Assembly (NCBI GenBank): GCA_002361735.1
Contig: DETS01000103.1
Span: forward strand, 4,505-68,504
DNA from: Lachnospiraceae bacterium UBA3282
GTDB taxonomy: Bacteria > Bacillota > Clostridia > Lachnospirales > Lachnospiraceae
DNA: 64,000 nucleotides
Direction of reading: 5' to 3'
Shown here: in pieces, positions 26,558 to 36,124 of the stretch
Layout: every line of letters starts with the position of its first letter
How positions within the stretch are numbered: the first letter of the stretch is position 1
Position numbers and translations under genes: made by a program
Notes under the pieces: generated by a model
What the model saw: only the letters and a program-made list of their open reading frames with translations
What the model was told of the DNA's origin: nothing
Databases searched by the model: none

Positions 26558-29104
26558 ATGAATAAATCAAAAAGAAATCAGATATTATCGGCCATTGGCC
26601 TGCTTGATAAGGCACACGACGCATTGAAAAGGGCGATGGAAACGGGCAATGCGGACATTGCCCTGACCTTGCTGGAACAGTGTCAGGACAGTGCAATCCG
26701 GATTGGCGGGATGATCGAGGAAGCGGAAGGGGAAGGTTTTGTCACGATTGGTCTTTTAGAGAACTATTGCGAGACAATCTACCAGTCCTACGAACAGATC
26801 AGACAGCAGCAGTCTGTTAATGCGGGCAAGGTATTCAAAAATCTGCGGCGGGAGATGATCCAGATTGAAAACAGTGTTAAGAATGATATTTCGGTGAGGA
26901 CAAGCGCGGTCTTTCTTCCCTATAAGGCTTCTATGTGGGATTCTCTGGAGAGTGTATGGAAGGCGGCCGATGCCGATCCGGACTGCGACGCGTATGTGAT
27001 CCCTATCCCGTATTTTGACAAAAATCCGGATGGGACATTTGGGGAAGCGCATTATGAAGGAAACAAGTTTCCGGCGGATGTACCCGTGACGGGATATGAG
27101 GACTACGATTTCGAGGAGAACCGCCCGGATATCATCTTCATCCATAATCCCTATGACGAGTGTAACCATGTGACCAGTGTTCATCCCTTTTTTTACATCA
27201 AGAATCTAAAAAATTTTACCGATAAGGTAGTATATATACCATATTTTATATTAGGCGAAGACATGTATGAAAGCATGTGTGTAACGCCGGGCACCGTATT
27301 TACGGATGGGGTGATAGTCCATTCCGTTCCTGCGAAAGAGGATTACATCAGGTACCTGAAAAAGTTCTATCTGGAGAATGGCGAAGTGCGGGGAAAGGCA
27401 GCGGAGAAGGAAGTAGAGAAGATGCTGCGGGAAAAGATTCTGCCGCTCGGTTCGCCGAAAATCGACAAGGTGGTAAACGGGAAGCGGGAAGATTACGAGC
27501 TCCCGGAAGCATGGAAAAAGAAACTTGCCGGCAGAAAGGCGGTGCTCTATAACACGGGAGTATCGGGCATCCTGCACGGAAACGAGCGGGAACTGAGAAA
27601 GATTCGGGATACAATCAACTATTTCGCCGGACGGGATGACGTGGTGCTGTGGTGGAGACCCCATCCGCTGACGGGCGGCACAATACAGTCCATGCGTCCG
27701 CAGCTTTTCGAGGCATATCAGGCGCTGGTGGAGGAATATAAGCGGTCGGGCATCGGCATCTATGATGATACGGCGGACCTGCACAGGGCGCTGTTGTGGA
27801 CGGACATGTATTACGGGGACGACAGCTCGCTGATTTATCTGTATGGGGTACAGGGGAAGCCGATCGTGAGGCAGAGTGTTGGAGTTCTTACAGAAAAGAT
27901 TGCAAACGAACCGAACCCCGGTATATGTTATAAGGCGGTCTGTCATGTAAAAGATAGTATTTTTTTTACGGATTTAGACTACAACCGATTGTATCGATTG
28001 TATTTGGAGAAAAAAGAAGTGGTTGATCTGGGAGAAATTCCACAGGAATGGCAGATGGAACGCTCTCTTTACAGCAACATCATTTATAACGACGGCGTCT
28101 TATGGCTGGTGCCGTCCAGAGCCCATGCCGTGGCGGCATACCACCTGGATACGGGAAGCTGGGAGCGGTGGGAACTGCCGGAGCGGATTAAAAGCTCCTC
28201 AATAGCGGATGGTACATTATATATGCTTTCTTCAGATTACAGGCATCTGTGGATGATGGACCTGCAGGAGAAAAAATTAGTGAAAAAGGAGATCACGTAT
28301 CGGCAGGAAGAAAAACTTGCGTTAAGCGATGAGTATTATAACGATGATTTATATATGGTAAACGGGAAATTATATTATCTGATCACTCACAGCGATTTGC
28401 TTGCCGTTTATGATTTGGCGAGCGGGCAGGCAGAATTGCAGCATATCGGTGCCGAGAGAAAACGATATCAGAGATTGCTGCTGGGAAATGGCGGTTTTTG
28501 GTGTTTGCCCAGAGATGAAAAAGACGGAATCGTGTATTGGGACGGTACTGATTTTAAGGAGTCCGACAGTGACGGTTATCCGGAAGATTTTTCTTATCAA
28601 TGGGGATTTTCCCATGCAGTGTTTCAAAATGGAGATATCCTTCTTTTTCCAATCAGAGGAAATATGATATTGCGGTTGGATCCCGAAACGATGCGGACAG
28701 TATGTGTTTTGAAGATGGATGAAAATATAGATATACATAGTGCCTGCCCGCTGCAGGATGGAAAAATCGCCTTTTCCTATCTCGATACACTGACGCAGAG
28801 GGATGGGCGTGTGGCAATTCTGGATACGGACGGAAAGGTTTTAGTTGATTATTCGGTAATGCGTCCGGACGGATTCGTAGTGGATGCCGCCAGTATGTTT
28901 GAAAGAGTGGGAGTGGAGAACTATCATTCAGCAGCAGCGTATCAAATAGGAGAGACCGGAGTGTGCACGCTTTTTCAGGTTTGTGATGCTTTGGTGAATG
29001 GAAAATCGGTCTATCGGGCGGAGCAGGAGTATTTCCGCAGTCTCTATGCTAACAGTGATGGGACCGCCGGATTCCGCATTTGGGAGGCGCTGAAAGTATG
29101 GTAA
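26558..29104 (+). CDS. TagF-like (CDP-glycerol glycerophosphotransferase-like) protein with C-terminal propeller-like region
   Basis: An 848-residue cytosolic protein. Residues 1-105 are helical; residues about 110-450 look like a GT-B fold of the CDP-glycerol:glycerophosphotransferase (TagF/TarF) type, with PDIIFIHNPYDE, YNTGVSG, WWRPHPL near 370 and the YYGDDSSLIYLYGVQGKPI motif near 425 that corresponds to the donor-binding DYSS segment. Residues about 455-848 consist of repeated beta-strand units (SLYSNIIYNDGVLWLVP, GTLYMLSSDYRHLWMMD, GKLYYLITHSDLLAVYD) resembling a beta-propeller. The likely job is transfer of an alditol- or glycerol-phosphate (or a related CDP/CMP-linked group) to a glycan. 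A gene of this type also occurs in the Clostridioides difficile flagellin glycosylation locus. Start 26558 is preferred to TTG 26537. Confidence 0.68.
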   Translation: MNKSKRNQILSAIGLLDKAHDALKRAMETGNADIALTLLEQCQDSAIRIGGMIEEAEGEGFVTIGLLENYCETIYQSYEQIRQQQSVNAGKVFKNLRREMIQIENSVKNDISVRTSAVFLPYKASMWDSLESVWKAADADPDCDAYVIPIPYFDKNPDGTFGEAHYEGNKFPADVPVTGYEDYDFEENRPDIIFIHNPYDECNHVTSVHPFFYIKNLKNFTDKVVYIPYFILGEDMYESMCVTPGTVFTDGVIVHSVPAKEDYIRYLKKFYLENGEVRGKAAEKEVEKMLREKILPLGSPKIDKVVNGKREDYELPEAWKKKLAGRKAVLYNTGVSGILHGNERELRKIRDTINYFAGRDDVVLWWRPHPLTGGTIQSMRPQLFEAYQALVEEYKRSGIGIYDDTADLHRALLWTDMYYGDDSSLIYLYGVQGKPIVRQSVGVLTEKIANEPNPGICYKAVCHVKDSIFFTDLDYNRLYRLYLEKKEVVDLGEIPQEWQMERSLYSNIIYNDGVLWLVPSRAHAVAAYHLDTGSWERWELPERIKSSSIADGTLYMLSSDYRHLWMMDLQEKKLVKKEITYRQEEKLALSDEYYNDDLYMVNGKLYYLITHSDLLAVYDLASGQAELQHIGAERKRYQRLLLGNGGFWCLPRDEKDGIVYWDGTDFKESDSDGYPEDFSYQWGFSHAVFQNGDILLFPIRGNMILRLDPETMRTVCVLKMDENIDIHSACPLQDGKIAFSYLDTLTQRDGRVAILDTDGKVLVDYSVMRPDGFVVDAASMFERVGVENYHSAAAYQIGETGVCTLFQVCDALVNGKSVYRAEQEYFRSLYANSDGTAGFRIWEALKVW

Positions 29105-30228
29105 AGTTAGAAAATCTTTCCTATACGGAATTGGCGGAAAAAGTAAAGAAGCAGCAGAAAGATATCATTGTTTACGGTGCCGGGATGATCGGTCAGATCG
29201 TTGTGCCTGATGTGCTGAAACGGTTTGGGTTAGAGAACTATTTACAGTTTTTTGTGGATGCGGATTCGTATAAGCAAGGGCGGCGAATTTCAGTTGATAA
29301 TGAGGATTATGAGATCAGATCTCCCGAGGATCTGCGGGTGTATTGCCGTCAGAAAAAGGAAAGCCTGATCCTTATCACCAATAGCCATTTTGCGCCTGTG
29401 GTCAGGATGCTGGACGAATTTGAGGAATTGGACGGGGTGGAAGCCTGCATCATACCGATTATGCAGACGGCAGAGTCCCGGGAGGCGGTCAACCCGCCGC
29501 CGACAAGGACGTCGGAAACGCCGTTGATCCCGAAAGTAATCCATTACTGCTGGTTCTCCGGGAAAGAAATACCGGAGAAATATAAGAGGTGTATCGAAAG
29601 CTGGGAGAAACACTGTCCCGATTATGAGATCAAAAGATGGGACGAGAGCAATTACGATATTGGTAAAAACCCCTACATGAAAGCAGCCTATGAACATCAA
29701 AAATGGGGATTCGTGCCGGACTATGCAAGGCTGGATATCCTTTACAGCCATGGCGGCATTTACATAGATACGGATGTGGAACTGGTGAGGAGTCCGGATG
29801 AGCTGCTCTATCAGCCGGCGTTCTGTGGTGTGGAGAAATGGGGTAATGTCAACATGGGAAGCTGTAGCGGTGCAGTGGCGGGGCATCCGATGATAAGGAA
29901 GATGCTGGAGGCAAGAGAGCATATTTCTTTTGTCAGAGAAGACGGCAGCCTGAATCTGGAGACCTGTGGTGTGTATGAGACGAGACCGTTTATTGCGGAG
30001 GGGATGAATGTTGACAACCGCGTGCAGACGATTCAGGGCATGACGGTATATTCCTCAGATTACTTTTCCCCCTACGACTACATGAGCGGGGAACTGCACA
30101 TGACGGACAACACCTTTTCAATCCATCACTTTAACGGGGGATGGTTGGATGAAAATGCAAGAGAGCAGAGAGAAAAGACACAGTCGCAGTACAGGGCAGT
30201 CATACGGAGAATGGCGGCCGCTCATTAG
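29098..30228 (+). CDS. Glycosyltransferase with DXD motif and N-terminal Rossmann-like module
   Basis: A 376-residue protein. Residues about 20-125 form the small Rossmann-like module that recurs through this island (DIIVYGAGMIGQIV, then FFVDAD). Residues about 145-370 are a glycosyltransferase of the DXD sugar-binding family (capsular polysaccharide/mannosyltransferase OCH1-like), with IPKVIHYCWFSGKEIP at the start, GGIYIDTDVELV (catalytic DTD near residue 222) and NMGSCSGAVAGHP. The start codon overlaps the stop of the previous gene, so translation is probably coupled; an upstream TTG at 29080 is unlikely. Sugar donor and acceptor are unknown. Confidence 0.82.
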   Translation: MVKLENLSYTELAEKVKKQQKDIIVYGAGMIGQIVVPDVLKRFGLENYLQFFVDADSYKQGRRISVDNEDYEIRSPEDLRVYCRQKKESLILITNSHFAPVVRMLDEFEELDGVEACIIPIMQTAESREAVNPPPTRTSETPLIPKVIHYCWFSGKEIPEKYKRCIESWEKHCPDYEIKRWDESNYDIGKNPYMKAAYEHQKWGFVPDYARLDILYSHGGIYIDTDVELVRSPDELLYQPAFCGVEKWGNVNMGSCSGAVAGHPMIRKMLEAREHISFVREDGSLNLETCGVYETRPFIAEGMNVDNRVQTIQGMTVYSSDYFSPYDYMSGELHMTDNTFSIHHFNGGWLDENAREQREKTQSQYRAVIRRMAAAH

Positions 30229-31444
30229 TGTCATTATACCCATCTATAATGCGGAACCCTATCTGGCGCAGTGTATCGAGAGTGTTATCGGACAGACCTA
30301 TGAAAAACTGGAAATCATCTTGGTAAATGACGGCTCAACAGACGACAGTTTACAACTTTGTCGAACTTATGAGAAGCAAGATCGGAGAGTGCGTGTATGC
30401 AATCAGGATAACAGAGGAAGGGTCGCTGCGAGAAAAGAAGGAGTCAGGATCGCCGTGGGCGAATACATATCTTTTGTCGATGCGGATGATTGGATCGGGA
30501 AAGATATGTATGCGCAGATTTATGAGCAAATGCAAAAAAGTGGAAAAACCGCTGATATTGTGGCGTTTGGCTTGACGGAGGAGTATGGAGACAGGCAGGT
30601 CTGGAGGAAGGAGACGATACCGGCAGGCTTTTATGAATCGGAAGCATGGGATCGGTTAAAAGAACAGATTTTATATGCCGGATATTTTTTTGGGTTTGGA
30701 ATGCTGCCTCACCTGTGCGACAAGATTTTTCAAAGAGATATTTTGTTGTCTTCCGGATTTATGGAGATGGACGACAGCCTTGTTTATGGGGAAGATGCGG
30801 CAGCTACCTTTCGCATGTGCCTGTACAGTCATACCCTGCAGGTATTGGATATCACGCCGTATCACTATCGGCAAAATAATTATACCAATGGGCTTAGGAC
30901 GCTGCAGGTAGCGCAGAAAAATTTTTGCGGTCTGTACCGGGAATTTCAAAGCAGTATTGCGAAATGTCGTAATAGAGAGATTTATGAGCGGCAGATTTTT
31001 TTCTATTTCTGGTTTGTACTATTGCTGCGGCAGTTTGATACATTGCAGTCCGAAAGAACTTTGTTTCCGTTTCCTGAAAGCGTTCTTGATAAAAAAATCA
31101 TCTTGTACGGAGCGGGCGGCTTTGGAATCGAAGTTTATAAATATATTGGTAAGTCTTCCTGCTGTGAACTGGCAGGATGGGTCGATCGGGAATACGCATC
31201 GGAAGATAAACGGGAATTGCCGCTGGAATCTCCGGAGGTAATTCATAAAAAGGGTTTTGATTTTATCCTGATAGCGGTTCTGAATGAGCGGACGGCGTCG
31301 TCAATCAAGGAGACATTGGAAAAACAGGGTGTCTGTTCTGAAAAAATACTGTACATAGGGGGAAAATGCCTGGAAGGAGAACCCCTTCCGAAGTGGCTGA
31401 CAGATTGCGATGAAAAAGATCAGTATTGTGATGCCGGTTTATAA
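30149..31444 (+). CDS. Family 2 glycosyltransferase with C-terminal Rossmann-like module
   Basis: A 431-residue protein. The GT-A fold occupies residues about 25-250, with ISVIIPIYNAEPYLAQCIES, LVNDGSTDDS and SFVDADDWIG (DXD-type motif near residue 112) of GT family 2. Residues about 312-400 form the island's recurring module (KKIILYGAGGFGIEVYKYIG and WVDRE, then FILIAVLNE). The first 80 bp overlap the preceding gene, so the exact start is uncertain; ATG 30149 and 30155 are both possible, since the conserved domain only begins at residue 25. The acceptor is probably the growing glycan. Confidence 0.85.
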   Translation: MKMQESREKRHSRSTGQSYGEWRPLISVIIPIYNAEPYLAQCIESVIGQTYEKLEIILVNDGSTDDSLQLCRTYEKQDRRVRVCNQDNRGRVAARKEGVRIAVGEYISFVDADDWIGKDMYAQIYEQMQKSGKTADIVAFGLTEEYGDRQVWRKETIPAGFYESEAWDRLKEQILYAGYFFGFGMLPHLCDKIFQRDILLSSGFMEMDDSLVYGEDAAATFRMCLYSHTLQVLDITPYHYRQNNYTNGLRTLQVAQKNFCGLYREFQSSIAKCRNREIYERQIFFYFWFVLLLRQFDTLQSERTLFPFPESVLDKKIILYGAGGFGIEVYKYIGKSSCCELAGWVDREYASEDKRELPLESPEVIHKKGFDFILIAVLNERTASSIKETLEKQGVCSEKILYIGGKCLEGEPLPKWLTDCDEKDQYCDAGL

Positions 31445-34046
31445 CGGAGAAACATATCTGCGGGAATCAATCGAGAGTGTTTTAGGGCAGACGTATCGGG
31501 AATGGGAACTGATTTTGGTAAATGACTGTTCTACAGATGGTTCCCCCGCCATTATGGAGGAATATCAAAAAAGAGATTCCCGGATCAGAGTCGTGCATAA
31601 CAGTGAAAACCAGAAACTCCCCAGATCGCTGAACATCGGATTTGAACATGCAGACGGAGAGTATTTTACCTGGACGTCGGATGACAATAAGTATAAACCG
31701 CGAGCGCTTGAACGGATGGCGGCGGTATTGGAAAAAGACCCCGGTATCGGACTGATCTATGCGGATATGGATTATATAGATGAAGATGGGAAAAAGACCG
31801 GTGAAGTTTCCATCGGAGAGGAAAATCTGTATTATAACGACTGCGTGGGGGCGTGCTTTTTATACCGCGCAGATGCGGCGAAAGAAATGGAGGGTTATCG
31901 GGCGGACTGGTTTCTTGTGGAAGATTATGAATACTGGCTGCGAATGGCAGAAAAACATGTGATTCGTCATTTGCCGGATAATTTGTATGAATATCGTTAT
32001 CACGGGGCAAGTCTCACGGAGACAAAAAGGAATCAGATCAGCGAACAGCTATATAAGCTGCGGATGGAGAGATTAGATTTCCTCTTAGATAGAATCCGGG
32101 AGAAACAAAAGGAAGAACTTTTTGTGGATATGTGTACGCAGAATCGGGAGCAGCTCCCGTTTTTGAAACAAAAATTTTACGGAGATGCTCCGCTGCCGGA
32201 AAAAATCAGATGGGTGGAACAGGAGAGAAAGATGCAGACAGATAAGCAGATTATATTATTTGGTGCCGGTGAGTACGGGAAAAAGGCGCTTTCATTTATC
32301 GGCAATGATAAAGTTGCCTATTTTGCAGACAACAATGCGGATGCAGTTGGGAAAAAAACGGAGGGAAAGGAGATTATTTCCTTTGTGAGGCTGCAGCAGA
32401 TTCATAAAGATTACCAGATTGTCATTTCCGTAGATGCCAGAAAAGCTTCGGCGATTGCCAATCAGCTTGAGGAAGCAGGAATCACAGAATATACGACCTA
32501 TTTAGAGATGGCAAATCATCTGAAAAAGCCATCGGAAAACTCAGGGGTCTCCTGGCTGGAAGCATGCAGAAAGGCGGCACAGTGGATTGATAAAAACAGC
32601 GTGCCGGGTGGCGGGATCATCAATAACAGCAGCCTGCGGGAGAGCTATCCCGAGGTGACGGGGTACTATATCCCTACGCTGATGAAGTGGGGGTTTTCCG
32701 AACCGGCAGTAACCTATGCCAAATGGCTCTGTTCCATCCAGCATGCGGACGGCGCATGGTATGACACGGAAGGAAAGGATCCGTATGTCTTCGATACGGC
32801 GCAGATCCTGAAAGGGCTGCTGGCAGTCAGAGGGAGAGTGGAAGGTGTGGATCAAGCCATCCGCAAGGGCTGCGACTGGCTCTTATCCAATGTGCAGGAA
32901 AACGGCAGGCTCACTACCCCGTCCAAAGACGCGTGGGGAGAGGACGGCATCTGCTCCGAGCTGATCCATTTATACTGCCTGTCTCCGTTATATGAGGCGG
33001 CGGAAGTATTTGGAAAGCCCAAATACCGCGAGGCGGCGGAAAAAGTGGCGGATTATTACATTAGGGAGCATGAGACCGAGATTAAAACTTTCGGTTTTTT
33101 GTCCCACTTTTATGCCTATGTCATGGAAGCCCTCTGCGATATCGGCAGGGAAGAACTGGCAAGGGAATCCATGAAGCAGATGGAGCGGCTGCTGGATGAA
33201 AAGGGTTATGTTCCCGCTTACCGGGATGTGGATTGGGTCTGCTCCACGGGAATGTTCCAGCTTGCCATCGTATGGTTCAAGCTGGGTGACTTGGAACATG
33301 GAAACAAAGCACTTTCCTATGCGGCAAAGCTGCAGAACGAGAGCGGCGGATGGTATGGCAGTTATCCGACGAAGAATGCACCGAAAGCCACGGACAGAAA
33401 AGAATATCCGGATTACTTTGCGGATGCCGAGATCAGCTGGGCGGTGAAATATTTTCTGGATGCCGTGTATTACAAGAATAAGCTGGAATTTGAAGGGCAG
33501 GCGCATATCTTCAAGGACAGCATAGACAAAGCTGACGGCAGATACAGGGTTGTTTTATCGGAGATACAAAACAGTAAGGCGGGGAAAATCTGCGACGTGG
33601 GATGCGGCAAAGGCAGATATCTGAAAAATCTGCTGCGGGAAAATTCGAATGCGGCGTATTATGCGGTAGATATCTCAAAAAATGTGATGGCGGATATTCA
33701 ACCGCCGGTGGAGAAGAAGGAAGGGACATTGACACAGATCCCCTATGCGGAGGCGTCCTTTGATCTGGTATATACGGTGGAAGCTCTGGAGCACAGTATC
33801 TTTCCTGAAAATGCCTTGCGGGAACTCCTACGCGTGACAAAGCCGGGCGGTGAAGTGATCGTCATAGATAAGAATCAGGCGGCGATGGGATTGTTGGAAA
33901 TTGACGAGTGGGAACAGTGGTTTACGGATGAGCTGTTTGAGCGGGTAGCAAAGAAAGAGGGCTGCACGCTGCGGATCGAGGAGAACGTTTCCTATGAAGA
34001 CGGGATGGCTGACGGATTGTTTAGTGCGTGGATATTACAGAAGTAG
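31410..34046 (+). CDS. Four-domain protein: GT2 glycosyltransferase, Rossmann-like module, alpha/alpha-toroid, methyltransferase
   Basis: An 878-residue protein. Residues 1-250 are a GT family 2 domain (ISIVMPVYNGETYLRESIES, NDCSTDGS, TWTSDDN). Residues about 279-370 are the recurring module (QIILFGAGEYGKKALSFIG, YFADNNADAVG). Residues about 385-690 are helical-pair repeats resembling an alpha/alpha toroid (WLCSIQHADGAWYDTEGKD, WLLSNVQENGRL, LQNESGGWYGSYP), seen in terpene cyclase-like and glycoside hydrolase-like proteins. Residues about 710-878 are a class I SAM methyltransferase (KICDVGCGKGRYLKNL, EALEHS). It suggests that sugar transfer and methylation are carried out by one polypeptide. 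It overlaps the previous gene by 35 bp and has a poor ribosome binding site, so translational coupling is likely. Confidence 0.78.
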   Translation: MKKISIVMPVYNGETYLRESIESVLGQTYREWELILVNDCSTDGSPAIMEEYQKRDSRIRVVHNSENQKLPRSLNIGFEHADGEYFTWTSDDNKYKPRALERMAAVLEKDPGIGLIYADMDYIDEDGKKTGEVSIGEENLYYNDCVGACFLYRADAAKEMEGYRADWFLVEDYEYWLRMAEKHVIRHLPDNLYEYRYHGASLTETKRNQISEQLYKLRMERLDFLLDRIREKQKEELFVDMCTQNREQLPFLKQKFYGDAPLPEKIRWVEQERKMQTDKQIILFGAGEYGKKALSFIGNDKVAYFADNNADAVGKKTEGKEIISFVRLQQIHKDYQIVISVDARKASAIANQLEEAGITEYTTYLEMANHLKKPSENSGVSWLEACRKAAQWIDKNSVPGGGIINNSSLRESYPEVTGYYIPTLMKWGFSEPAVTYAKWLCSIQHADGAWYDTEGKDPYVFDTAQILKGLLAVRGRVEGVDQAIRKGCDWLLSNVQENGRLTTPSKDAWGEDGICSELIHLYCLSPLYEAAEVFGKPKYREAAEKVADYYIREHETEIKTFGFLSHFYAYVMEALCDIGREELARESMKQMERLLDEKGYVPAYRDVDWVCSTGMFQLAIVWFKLGDLEHGNKALSYAAKLQNESGGWYGSYPTKNAPKATDRKEYPDYFADAEISWAVKYFLDAVYYKNKLEFEGQAHIFKDSIDKADGRYRVVLSEIQNSKAGKICDVGCGKGRYLKNLLRENSNAAYYAVDISKNVMADIQPPVEKKEGTLTQIPYAEASFDLVYTVEALEHSIFPENALRELLRVTKPGGEVIVIDKNQAAMGLLEIDEWEQWFTDELFERVAKKEGCTLRIEENVSYEDGMADGLFSAWILQK

Positions 34047-34070
34047 TATTTTGCTGTGAGGAAAAAGAAA

Positions 34071-35177
34071 ATGATAAATCATTTGAAAAAGATTAGCGAG
34101 GATTCGACAAAGAAGTTATATATCTGGGGAGCAGGGGAGCTTGGCAGGTCACTTGCAGATACGTTGACTTTGGTTGGTGTGAAATTTGACGGATATTTTG
34201 ATAATGCGTATCCGGAAGGACAGCGAGATGATGACTCGAAAATTTACCCCCTTTCTTATTTGCGCGAGCATATACCGGAGAATACTTATTTTCTGATAGG
34301 CAGTTTTCGGGAGAAGGAAATTATGGCGCAGCTTCGTGAAATGGGGTTTACCAATATTTACTGCCAGTGCGAGCTTGCCATGTATTATCAGGATGAATTT
34401 CCCAAAATAAAATTTGAAAAATGCGATAATCCGGAGGTATCTGTACTGGTAACTGCCTATAACGGATGGAACATGACCTATAATACCTTGAAATCTCTTT
34501 CCGAAAATGGGAATCAATGTAAATTTGAGGTGATCGTAGGGGACAATTGTTCTACAGATTTGACAAAACAGGCGGAAGAATATCTCGAAAACGTCAGAGT
34601 GATTCATCATGAGAAAAATCTTCGTTATCTGGGGAATATGAATGCGATTGCAAAGGAAGCGAGGGGAGAATATCTCTTTTTCTGCTCTAACGATATCTTT
34701 TTTACCCAAAAAGGATATATGGATATTTTGCTGGCAGAAGCAAAGAAAGATCCGCGGATTGCAATGATTACCGGGAAGTTGTGGGTACCGTTTAAGAAGA
34801 AATACGATGTGCATTCTGTCTATGTAAAGTTGAGAGAATGCAAAGAAGTAGAACCGGACAGACCCAGAAATGTGGAAAATATGTGGCCGGTCGCAACTAT
34901 TATCCCGAATCGGGTATGGAAAGAGATGGGAGGTTACGACACAGTCTTCTTACCTGTCTATTGTGAAGATACTGATATACAGATGAGGATGATAGCGGCA
35001 GGGTATGACCTTGTGGCATATCCGTATGCAGAATGTATTCATTATGGAGGAGCAACCGATAAGTGGGACGCAAAGGACCCGCTGTTGGCAAGAAACAGGG
35101 CGTTGTTCGATGAAAGATGGGGACATTATATCGAGCAGGAGACGGATAAGAGAGAAAAATACTTAAATGCAAGGTAA
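34071..35177 (+). CDS. Rossmann-like module fused to a family 2 glycosyltransferase
   Basis: A 368-residue protein with the recurring module at residues about 13-105 (KLYIWGAGELGRSLADTL, GYFDNAYPEG, YFLIGSFREKEIMAQLREMGF) followed by a GT-A glycosyltransferase at about 122-350. The transferase has VSVLVTAYNGWNMTYNTLKS, GDNCSTDLT, CSNDIFF in the DXD position, and CEDTDIQMRMIAAGYD, features of the rhamnosyl-transferase-like GT2 branch. ATG 34071 follows GAGGAAAA; GTG at 34056 lacks a site. It is part of the same co-directional run. Confidence 0.83.
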   Translation: MINHLKKISEDSTKKLYIWGAGELGRSLADTLTLVGVKFDGYFDNAYPEGQRDDDSKIYPLSYLREHIPENTYFLIGSFREKEIMAQLREMGFTNIYCQCELAMYYQDEFPKIKFEKCDNPEVSVLVTAYNGWNMTYNTLKSLSENGNQCKFEVIVGDNCSTDLTKQAEEYLENVRVIHHEKNLRYLGNMNAIAKEARGEYLFFCSNDIFFTQKGYMDILLAEAKKDPRIAMITGKLWVPFKKKYDVHSVYVKLRECKEVEPDRPRNVENMWPVATIIPNRVWKEMGGYDTVFLPVYCEDTDIQMRMIAAGYDLVAYPYAECIHYGGATDKWDAKDPLLARNRALFDERWGHYIEQETDKREKYLNAR

Positions 35178-35213
35178 ATGAAAAGCAGTTTCAATACGGA
35201 ATAGGAATCGGTG

Positions 35214-36104
35214 ATGGAAAAGATATTGATGAGCGGAGCAACCGGATTTATTGGTTCTCATTTGTTAAAGCGGTTGAAGCAGGAAGGATATGAGGTCTTT
35301 ATCGTTGTTCGTCCGACGACGGATGTATGTGTGGTAAAAGAAACAGTGCCGTCACAAAACATTGTAGTTATGGAGGACAGGGAAGAATTATATCGAAAGC
35401 TCAAAGAAATACAGCCCTATATTTATATCCATCTGATGGGAGTATTTTGTACCAGCCATAACAGCGGGAATATTATGCAGATGGTCGATGCGAATATCAG
35501 AGATTCTATCCTGATTCTGGATGCGGTCAATGAAGCAGGATGCAAAAAGGTGATCAACACGGCTTCCTATTGGCAAAACAGATATAATCGGGATTATGCG
35601 CCGATCAATCTGTATGCGGCAACGAAGCAGGCGTTTGAGACATTGCTGGCGCATTATATCGAAAATGAAAATATGAGTGTGATTACACTTACCATTTTCG
35701 ACACCTATGGAGCAGGAGATAAAAGAAAAAAGATCCTAAATATCGTTTATCAGTTAAAAAATGGAGAAACTCTGGATCTGACAAACGGGGAACAAAAAAT
35801 GTACCTGTGTCATATCGACGATATCGTTTTGGGATATTTGACGGCGTTGGAAACAATAAAGGTACTTGAAGGTGGTACGACATTGAAATATGCGCTTCGG
35901 GACGGAGGAGAGCCGGTTGCGTTGAAAAAGATTCTGATGACAGCGGTTCGCGTCTGGGGAAAAAACGTTAACTTAAATTTTGGAGCAATTGAGCGAAATA
36001 AAGCGGAGATCGAAGACCCAAATGGTTATGGGGTCGTCTTGCCGGGGTGGAAAGCAAAAGTCGGACTGGAAGACGGTTTGAAACAATATGATATGGAAAT
36101 GTAA
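35214..36104 (+). CDS. NAD-dependent nucleotide-sugar epimerase/dehydratase (extended SDR)
   Basis: A 296-residue short-chain dehydrogenase of the extended type. It has the cofactor motif GATGFIGSHL at residues 8-17 and the catalytic YAATK at about residues 140-144, with a serine in INTASYWQ. Such enzymes act on NDP-sugars as C4/C3 epimerases, reductases or dehydratases; the length and CDP-sugar gene rfbF nearby fit a CDP- or dTDP-deoxysugar reductase/epimerase, but the substrate cannot be told. ATG 35214 follows AGGA with seven bases between. Confidence 0.82.
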   Translation: MEKILMSGATGFIGSHLLKRLKQEGYEVFIVVRPTTDVCVVKETVPSQNIVVMEDREELYRKLKEIQPYIYIHLMGVFCTSHNSGNIMQMVDANIRDSILILDAVNEAGCKKVINTASYWQNRYNRDYAPINLYAATKQAFETLLAHYIENENMSVITLTIFDTYGAGDKRKKILNIVYQLKNGETLDLTNGEQKMYLCHIDDIVLGYLTALETIKVLEGGTTLKYALRDGGEPVALKKILMTAVRVWGKNVNLNFGAIERNKAEIEDPNGYGVVLPGWKAKVGLEDGLKQYDMEM

Positions 36105-36124
36105 ATAAGCGGAGGTGGTTGAGA

